The position numbers and the translations under genes are program-made. This document shows positions 57,184-64,000 of a DNA stretch of 64,000 bases, in pieces. The notes below the pieces were generated by a model. It was given only the letters and a program-made list of their open reading frames with translations. It did no database searches and was not told where the DNA came from. How positions within the stretch are numbered: the first letter of the stretch is position 1; every line of letters begins with the position of its first letter. Source of the stretch: Lithodes maja. Its lineage: Eukaryota; Arthropoda; Malacostraca; Decapoda; Lithodidae. The stretch lies in the NCBI GenBank assembly GCA_037953745.1, contig JBAKBP010000757.1:124001-188000 (forward strand), read 5' to 3'.

Positions 57184-58861
57184 GTCATCGACGGAGAGAA
57201 CCACTACTAAATATGGATACTGGCACGAAGTACCCGACAAAGGTGGCGCCCAATCTGCACCTTTGACAACCTCCTACCAGTCCTCGGCAACAACCCCACA
57301 GCCGGCACCACAGACTCCACAAATGTGTGCCAGGCGTACACTGGGCACAACACATGGCGAGCATGGCCACAAATGAAAACCCGGAATGGGAAAGGGCTCT
57401 AAAACGTGGATCACCCATTCAATCTTGGCGACAAAATGAGGGGAGGGGGCCAAGGAGACCACGATCAATGACCGAGCATCTGGATGGCTTCGATCTACCA
57501 GACTCGGGACTGCTCGGCCAGACAGTTTGGGGAACTACAACAACAACAACAACAGGGAGAACAACACGCATGCCCGGGACTGCGACACGGCAGTTAGTTC
57601 CGGCACCATACCACCAGTAGCCCGGGCCACAACGAACACAGGTCTCTCGAGCAACTGCACCGGTGTTGTGGCCTGTGCGTATGGTCATGACGCCAGAAGG
57701 TCCAGAGCCCAGCCCACAGCGGAGGGAGCCGGCGCGGCGGCGGTTGTTCCCGGAAGGCAATTTTCAGGAAGGAAACCAGCTCCTACGGTGGAATGACCAG
57801 CCCAGTCAGAGACTCAAAGACCTCCCGTATGGCAGACAGATGCGAGCAGATAGAGCGAACCTCAAAGTGACGGGCGCGGAAAAGGTGAAGCAAGTAGCGG
57901 AGAATAAGCGGAGGCGAACGAATCGTCTGACCAGTGTCCTGTATCCATGTCATAAAAGACGTCCAGTGGGACACGTAAGACCACCAAGTAGACACCGTCC
58001 AGGAACGTTTGAGGAAGTCTGTGAGGTCCCGTCCGTGGACTGGGAGCCACCGAGCCCCGCGAACAGCCACAACGCGAATGCCAACGAGGGCCCGAGAGCA
58101 CCAACCCGGCCCAAGAGGAAGCGTGAGACAGGTAGGGGCATCGGAATTGTGCACCATCGCTGCAGCTGGGCCTACCAAACCTGTGCCGGCCACAGGGGCG
58201 CGAACAACCAGACCCTTCCGCAGAACTACCACAGCTTTGTGAGGACCGTGCACAGCAAGAGTGCGTCTGGCGGCGGAAAGATGAATAGCAACCACCACCT
58301 TGTTCCAGTCGTCTGCGAAAGCGGCCGGACCCACCACGAGGCCGGAGGGATAGAGACTGAGGCAAGGTCTGCAACTCGACCGTCACCTCAGATCGCCCTG
58401 AACAGCAGTTAGTCACGAAGATGAACAGACCAGCCAGAAGGAAGGGGTCTCGCCACGGCCTGGAGGGCACCAGCGCCCGAGGGGCAGGCAACCCGGTCCC
58501 CCTCACCTCAAAACCAGTCATTTCCAGAGGAAGAGGACCCCGAAACCTCGACCAGGGCCTCCGACCCACAAGACGGAGCCCTCCCCTGGAGAGACGCCAA
58601 TTGCAGGGCAGGAATCGGGGAAGGAGCTAGAGTCGGAGCAGGAAGGGGATGAGAACGGTCAGAGGTGAGCCGCAGGGCAGAAGAGGCTGCGGGAGCAAGA
58701 AGAGCAAGGATCCCCGGACCTGTAGAGGAGGGGGGCCCCACCGAGGCAGAGGAGGGAGAGACCCCCACCGAGGCAGAGGAGGGAGAGACCCCCACCCTGG
58801 CTGAGGGGCAGGCGGAGGAGAGACAGGGAACGTATCCGTAACAGGGCGCTCCCCCCAGGAT
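57184..58861 (-). pseudogene. DIRS-B: recombinase and Gag remnants, RT deleted
   Basis: Minus-strand sequence related to DIRS-A. The recombinase part (57184-58060) has RDLTDFLKRSWTVSTWWSY and FRARHFEVRSICSHLSAIR. It is cut before the region encoding HDVR and Tyr in DIRS-A. Sequence to about 58400 matches the DIRS-A tract around RNase H and the recombinase N-terminus. From about 58500 it matches the Gag-like region (CCCGAAACCTCG, CAAGGATCCCCGG), so the RT is missing. A GAGGGAGAGACCCCCACC unit is duplicated near 58755-58795. It continues after the RTE insertion at 61098. Confidence 0.75.
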
Positions 58862-61097
58862 ACATACTGTACATACATACATAACATTTTGAGACTGAGT
58901 GTTCCACACATACGTGCAGTTTTAGTCTCTTGTCCTAATGGCGGTGTTCCAGGCAACCCTGTTAAGGGCTGCTTCACTTGTCAAGTTCTTGGATTTGAGA
59001 TGGGCACGTATAGTCCGATCCCAGGTCTTCCTCGGTCCACCCCTTGGTGCAGCTCCCTCCACAATCACAGACCTGCATTTTTTCACCCAATTTTGTTCAT
59101 CCATTCTCTCCACATGTCCATACCATCCCAGTCTACTTGTACGCATCACCTCGCTAATACTGTACTCTTTATACCTAAATGTCTCCTCAGCTCAACATTT
59201 GTTATTCTATCCTGTAGCCTGGCCCCACGCATCCATCTCGCCATTCTCATCTCATTACGTTCCATTCTGTTGACATCCTCTACATTAACAGCCCATGTTT
59301 CTGAGGCATACGTCATTGCACTTCTAACACATGAGGCATACACCTTTCCCTTCAGGGAGAGAGGCATTCTTTTCGTGGTCAGGATTGGCAGCAGTTCTCT
59401 GAACTTCCCCCAGCCACATCTAATTCTAGCAACAGTGGCAGCCGCGGCCCCTCCTAGGTAACAAAACTTGGTCACCAGCTCCAATGACTCATTTCCAAAA
59501 TTCACAGCCACAGGATCATCACTTAACACAAGCTCACCTTCGTACACTACGCACTCAAATTTCTCTATTTCTGACTTATCCTTCGGCAGGGGTCCCTTTA
59601 TTCTACTACAGCGCTTATTCCCATGGTGCACCCAGCGTCGACAGATGCTACATTGAATCGCGTTAACGCCTACACCCTTTCCACACACTGCACATGGGTA
59701 TGCACCGCTCTTTTCCACATTGCCTGGTCTCAATCTACAATGCATAACTTTGGTTTTGTTAATATTGACTCTTAAACCCTTGCTCGCCATACCCTCTCTC
59801 TATTCTCTGAATTTGGCCTCAGTATCTTGCATACTGTCAGCTATTAGGACTAAATCGTCTGCATAAAACAGTTCCAACGGGAGTCCGCCTCTAAAAACTC
59901 TAGACAGTGCTTCCAGGACCATAATAGGAGGGGGCTTAACACTGAACCCTGATGGACTCCAACACGGACTGCGAACTCATCACTCAGTACACCCTTCACC
60001 CTCACCGCACTTCGCGAATTCTCATACATCTTCATTATCACACACACCAGCACTCTTCCACACCAAGTTTCCTCATAGCCCACTGCACAATATCTCTAGG
60101 CACCCTATCAAAGGCCTTCTCCAGGTCTACAAACACAAAGTAAAGGTCCCTGCCTATTAGTAAGTATCTTTCCTGTATCTGCCTGACTATGAAGATAGCA
60201 TCGGTTGTACCCCGTCCTGGCATAAAACCAAACTGCATATCATCAATGGAGATGCTTTGCCTGATCAAACCCTCAAAGACTCTCTCACAGACCTTCATGA
60301 TTTGGTCAAGCATTTTCAGGCCCCTATAATTTCCTCTATCTAGCACATCCCCTTTTCCTTTGTATATATTTACTATTACACTTTTGTGCCAATCCTCTGG
60401 GATTTTCTCATCTTTAATAATGGTGTTTATCAACCCAGTGACTAAGTTTACACCAGTCTCCCCTGAGACTTTTATCATCTCAGCGACAATGTCAGAGCAC
60501 CCTGGAGCTTTGCCGTCCTTCATTTTATTGATTGCGTCGCTCACTACAGCTGGTGCTATCAAAGGAGGGGGCCCAGATATTGGTTTTTCGATACTAAGCT
60601 GTTCCTTATCCCATTCAAACTCTACATTTAGCAATTGTTCATAGTGGGCCTTCCATGCTTCTCTGATTTCATTTTCTGCATACACAATCTTCCCATTATC
60701 ATTTCTAACACACTGTTCACCTATAATATCCCTACTGTCATTTTTAACTCGCCTAGCTAGGTTGAAGATCCCATTGGGATTGTCAGTGTTACACACTTGT
60801 TCGAGGACCAGGTCCTTAATGCCTTTTTTAGCATTTTAAATAACTTTAGGCAGTTTGTTTAGCTGCCTGGTATTCCTCCTTGCTGCCTCCCTTCTTCCAT
60901 GCTTTGAAGCATCTCCTTTTCTCTTTCACAGCATGTTCTACCTCATCGTTCCACCACCAGGAGGTCTTATTCCTGGGGTGACCCTTTGTTTTCCCACAGA
61001 CTTTGTCAGTGGCAGTGATAAGGCTATGCTTAAGAAAGTTCCATTGACTATTTACATCGTTAGGCCTAGCTTCCTTATTTCTATTCATGTCTATTCA
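58862..61097 (-). mobile_element. PHD-type RTE LINE copy 2 inside DIRS-B
   Basis: 5'-truncated RTE LINE with a (GTAT)n 3' tail (58862-58885 on plus as CATACATACATA). Minus-strand coding: linker (SWWWNDEVEHAVKEKRRC, with a stop at 60846), RT (60796-60038: DGKAPGCSDIVAEMIKV, MQFGFMPGRGTTDAIF, FVFVDLEKAFDRVPRDIV). A frameshift near 60050 precedes VGVHQGSVLSPLL, and FYADDLVLIADS lies near 59860. Then SKGLRVNINKTKVMHCRL (uninterrupted here), the PHD-like finger (CAVCGKGVGVNAIQCSICRR, then WVHH) and the C-terminus to about 58922. Several frameshifts. Confidence 0.88.
59620..59715 (-). other. PHD-like zinc finger of RTE copy 2
   Basis: Cys pattern C-x2-C...C-x2-C, then W-V-H-H and a final C (CAVCGKGV, QCSICRRWVHH, KRC), as in PHD/treble-clef fingers. 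It lies between the RT palm motif YADD and the C-terminal region. A similar insert is known in some RTE-type LINEs. Confidence 0.75.
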
Positions 61098-61579
61098 TAG
61101 AGGGGGAGGGGGGAGCAGAGGAACAAGGAGGGTGGGATCAGAAGAAGAACCCCCCCACGCCGTCGAAGGCCCATCCAGCATATCCGCGTCGGCCGTGGTT
61201 TCGGAACGAGAAGAGTGAGCGGAGGTCTGCTGAGGAGGATGACGAGCAGCCAAGCGAATGGGAGCGACGAGCTGTAGCCTGGCGACAGGGAGAGAGCGAC
61301 CCAACCAGAAGCACCCGCCTTAGGAGCACGAAGAGGGCGGAAAGCGTGGCATCCACTCCAGAGGTAGCCTACCAGGTCGAGGAGCATGGCCAGGGCGAGC
61401 GGAGGAGGCACTCTCTCCAGAGGGGCCCAGCCGGGGGGATACATGCTGGTGCGGTGTAAGTGGAGGAAGAGACAACAGCAGAAGCCGCACCGAGATAGAG
61501 AAAGCGCAGAAAGAGACTACAACAACGTTGATTCTTTCAAAGTTCGCCTTGACAAGCACCTTGCGCTGAATCCAAGGTT

Positions 61580-61582
<3 letters not shown>
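61098..61582 (-). pseudogene. DIRS-B Gag-like remnant and a LINE C-terminal scrap
   Basis: 61098-61450 is GC-rich and continues the DIRS-B Gag-like region (GAGGGGGGAGCAGAGG resembles DIRS-A near 30747). On the plus strand at 61500-61582, NNVDSFKVRLDKHLALNPR resembles the C-terminus of LINE RT proteins. The origin of that scrap is unclear. Confidence 0.5.
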
Positions 61583-61621
<39 letters not shown>

Positions 61622-61855
61622 CTATGTGATTGAGGGAGGCAAAAGGCATAACTGCCTATAGCGAGTGCCTCCCCCATAGTTGAAAGAGTGACAGGGCCAA
61701 AATCAAGGGACGTTCGAGCCAAAATGCCTGGACACACGGAGTTTGAAGCAATTTAAGTCATAGGAAGAGGGAAAGACTGATTCTGGGAGAGAGTTCCAGA
61801 GCTCAGCTGTTGCATTGTAAATGAATAAAAGATGTCCATAATTGTGCTACTGTAT
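61583..61855 (-). mobile_element. LINE 3' end with 39-base poly(A)
   Basis: T tract at 61583-61621 (poly(A) on minus). Upstream on the minus strand, LWNSLPESVFPSSYDLNCFK followed by LRVSRHFGSNVP and stop is the C-terminal end of a Jockey-like LINE. Strongly 5'-truncated, about 230 bp of body. Confidence 0.8.
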
Positions 61856-64000
61856 TTCATTAATAGTGTCCCCCCCTCCCTGCCATGGTAATCCCCAGGG
61901 AGGTAGGTCCTTTGCAAATTTTTATCTCTGAAATACTGTTGGACACGAGAAACAGCAGTATTTTGGAGGGCAAGTAACCTTGAGGGGTCGCAAGACCTGT
62001 TTTTGCTTGTTTTCCTTTGTACTCCTTAAAATGTCCAAGTAAACCAGGTAGGAAGCATGTAGAAGAACAAGTCGGCATGCAAACTGAGGGTCTGTACTCA
62101 CCAAACCGGCAACTCTGAAGGGCAGCGATGAAGATCAGGCTGAAGCATTGGGAGAACCTGCAAAGACGGAGAAAGTGTTAAACACTAACTCTGCATCCAT
62201 AATGCAGGGCCTATATACAGTATATCACAGTAAGACTGTGAAAACTAAGATGGAGGTGTGTGTAAGACACTAACCTCACATCTCAATGCAATGGCTAAAT
62301 CACAGTCAGTCAGTTAAGACACAGTCAGTGAAGTAGGCTGCAAAAAAACAGATGCATGACTGCCATGACAGCACTGGCAAGTATTAAGCAAGCCACTTCC
62401 GCCAAACAGCCGATTCCCGCGTGTCTGTGGCGACACCGAATCAACCCAAAATTTTGCGGGACCGAGCCAGACAGGCCGCAAGAGCGGGGATCTCCAAGCT
62501 GAGCAGTGTCTTTCAAGAAACAAACTCCCAACTAAACCCTGTCCTAGGTAATTGGGTAGCAAGGAAGACACGCCAGGGGAGTGGATATCCAAGCTTGTGC
62601 AGGGGCCCACAAGCTGAGCAGTGCCTTCCAAGAAACAAACGCCCAACTAAACCCGGGCCTAGGTAGTTGGGCAGTAAGGAAGACACACCAGGGGAGAGCA
62701 GGCTCATCCCCCAGGAACCACCCATCCTGCAAAAGATCAAGCATAGCGCAGTAAAAGACAGGTGCAGGGAGGGTAACAGTACAACAGGGACCCCCTAGAG
62801 GCGTCCCTGAACAGTGTGGGAAAAAGGATGAATGCCCACCAAGATCGTTCACCGCAACTCAGCGAACGACGTGAAGGGGAGGCCGCAAATTGGGAGACAC
62901 CAAGACAACACTGCGGGAATCGCCGCCCCCACTCGTCAGCCGCCAAACCAAATCCAAGGCGGGGTGAATGCGAAGAGGACGGCTAAATCTCGCCGACGGC
63001 AGCGTTGTAAAGGCACGAGATCAAGGTGGGCGAAAGGAGATGGAGGTGAAACATAATGGGTAAAAATATACCAGCAAATGATCACTGGTGAGAAAAAGGG
63101 GGACACATAGCTGTTTGTAGTGAAAGTGTCGGTTGCGAAAAAAAACTTGTGTGACTTAAGCACACGACGCCAGGCCCCTCAACCACTCGAGAGGATCGAA
63201 AGGGGCGACTCTGCAAAAAACGCTAGATGGTAAAATGACGGACACAAACATTACAAAGCTAGCAACGCCGCCTCAGGCGATTTCTGAATTTTACCCCACA
63301 ATGTAAACACCTAGGCTATGAAATGTATGAAAATCTCATCGGGGCATAGCCTAGTCCTAAATGAAAAAAACAAACTAGCCTACCAAGATGAAGGTGGTGA
63401 AAAGTAACATAAACACCTAGGCTATGAAAAATATGAAAAAACTCATCTGGGCATAGCCTAGACCTATATGAGAAAACAAACTAGGCTACCAATAAGCTAA
63501 AACCATGCCCAGAATTAACGGAAAAGAAAATATGAAAAAATTAGAAATTCTAAATCGGCTGGGGGAAGCCAGTCGACCCCCGACACCTTCGGTACCTATT
63601 TACACACGCGACCTCCATATGACACATTCTGGAGCCCATTTCACACGTGCCCTAAACCATGTATCATCTGTCTAACATAAAAGAAGGCCAAAGAAGCCGA
63701 AAACATACGACGACAGGGTGGATTGAAGAACACAAGGCATAAACGTCTGGGTCATATGAGGGTGCGAGTGAAAATTATACCGGGAAATGGACGCTTACGC
63801 TCAGGTTTGACCAGTTGTCAACATTATGACAGAAGACGGTATGGGCTTTCAGCTGTAACTCATATCAGGTAAATTCCTTTTTCTTCTCTTCTATGCTTTT
63901 TTCACCTTCGGTGGTGGCCTTGGTTAGTGTACAACGTCTCCTAGAATAAGTTAAGGAGTAGACTCTAGACGTTTTCTTATTTAACTGCGGTTGAGGTGAC
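61856..64000 (-). other. DIRS-B 5' leader and right end, cut by window
   Basis: Non-coding. It aligns with the DIRS-A leader: GAACCTGCAAAGACGGAG (62153; DIRS-A 31575), CTGAGCAGTGTCTTTC, CACCTAGGCTATGAAA and TTTCACACGTGCCC. It crosses the CR1-D insertion site without interruption (63648-63675) and continues toward the right inverted repeat past base 64000. Internal tandem duplications are at 62497-62697 and 63300-63500. Confidence 0.75.
62497..62697. repeat. tandem duplication in DIRS-B leader
   Basis: Two diverged copies of about 85 bp starting AAGCTGAGCAGTG, with CAAGAAACAAAC, CCCAACTAAACC and a mirrored GTAATTGGGTAG or GTAGTTGGGCAG, ending GACACNCCAGGGGAG. DIRS-A has a single diverged copy near 31970-32048. 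Confidence 0.8.

Overview
This is eukaryotic, almost certainly invertebrate DNA made nearly entirely of transposable elements. No bacterial genes, operons, rRNA, functional tRNA or CRISPR array were seen. I recognise one likely host exon: 125 bp at 41239-41363, bounded by AG and GT, which reads like the start of the frizzled-like cysteine-rich domain of a Ror-type receptor tyrosine kinase. If that is right, much of the window is intron of a ror gene. The mix of element families (piggyBac and TTAA MITEs, DIRS, CR1, RTE, Jockey-like, Tigger) and the TACTCACCTAATTG tail of one CR1 LINE suggest a large-genome crustacean, perhaps a decapod. That is inference.

Layout. 1-5263: 3' part of a piggyBac element (PB-1) inside a TTAA element (G1) that also holds two head-to-tail MITEs. 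5281-13095: nested LINEs and a tRNA-type SINE split by a CR1 LINE, which is itself split by a Tigger MITE (holding a piggyBac MITE) and by a Jockey-like LINE with an intact 998-residue ORF. 13615-17513: piggyBac PB-3 with a broken transposase. 17514-25050: decayed Jockey, RTE and CR1 copies, a Tigger element and two more TTAA MITEs. 25079-36152: a hairpin-capped element (H1) abutting a DIRS-like tyrosine-recombinase retrotransposon (DIRS-A, perfect 36-bp inverted repeats) that carries a nearly complete CR1 LINE (CR1-D). 36162-40369: complete piggyBac PB-2 with a long uninterrupted transposase frame. 40381-43700: LINE fragment, the ror-like exon, a perfect hairpin, H2 and a MITE. 43729-51073: possible Tigger shell around CR1-E, which is split by an L2-like and an RTE LINE. 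50277-52153: two foldback elements, the second in a (TA)n tract. 52197-57110: an RTE copy with an inverted 5' end, an RTE with a PHD-like finger, and a CR1 LINE in its microsatellite tail. 57184-64000: a second, deleted DIRS-like element (DIRS-B) split by another PHD-finger RTE and a LINE 3' end.

Functionally there are four mobilisation systems: piggyBac DDD transposases acting at TTAA, Tc1/mariner-Tigger elements at TA, target-primed LINE reverse transcriptases, and DIRS (reverse transcriptase plus tyrosine recombinase). The non-autonomous elements share ends or internal blocks with the autonomous ones. The nesting, target duplications and empty sites give a relative insertion history.
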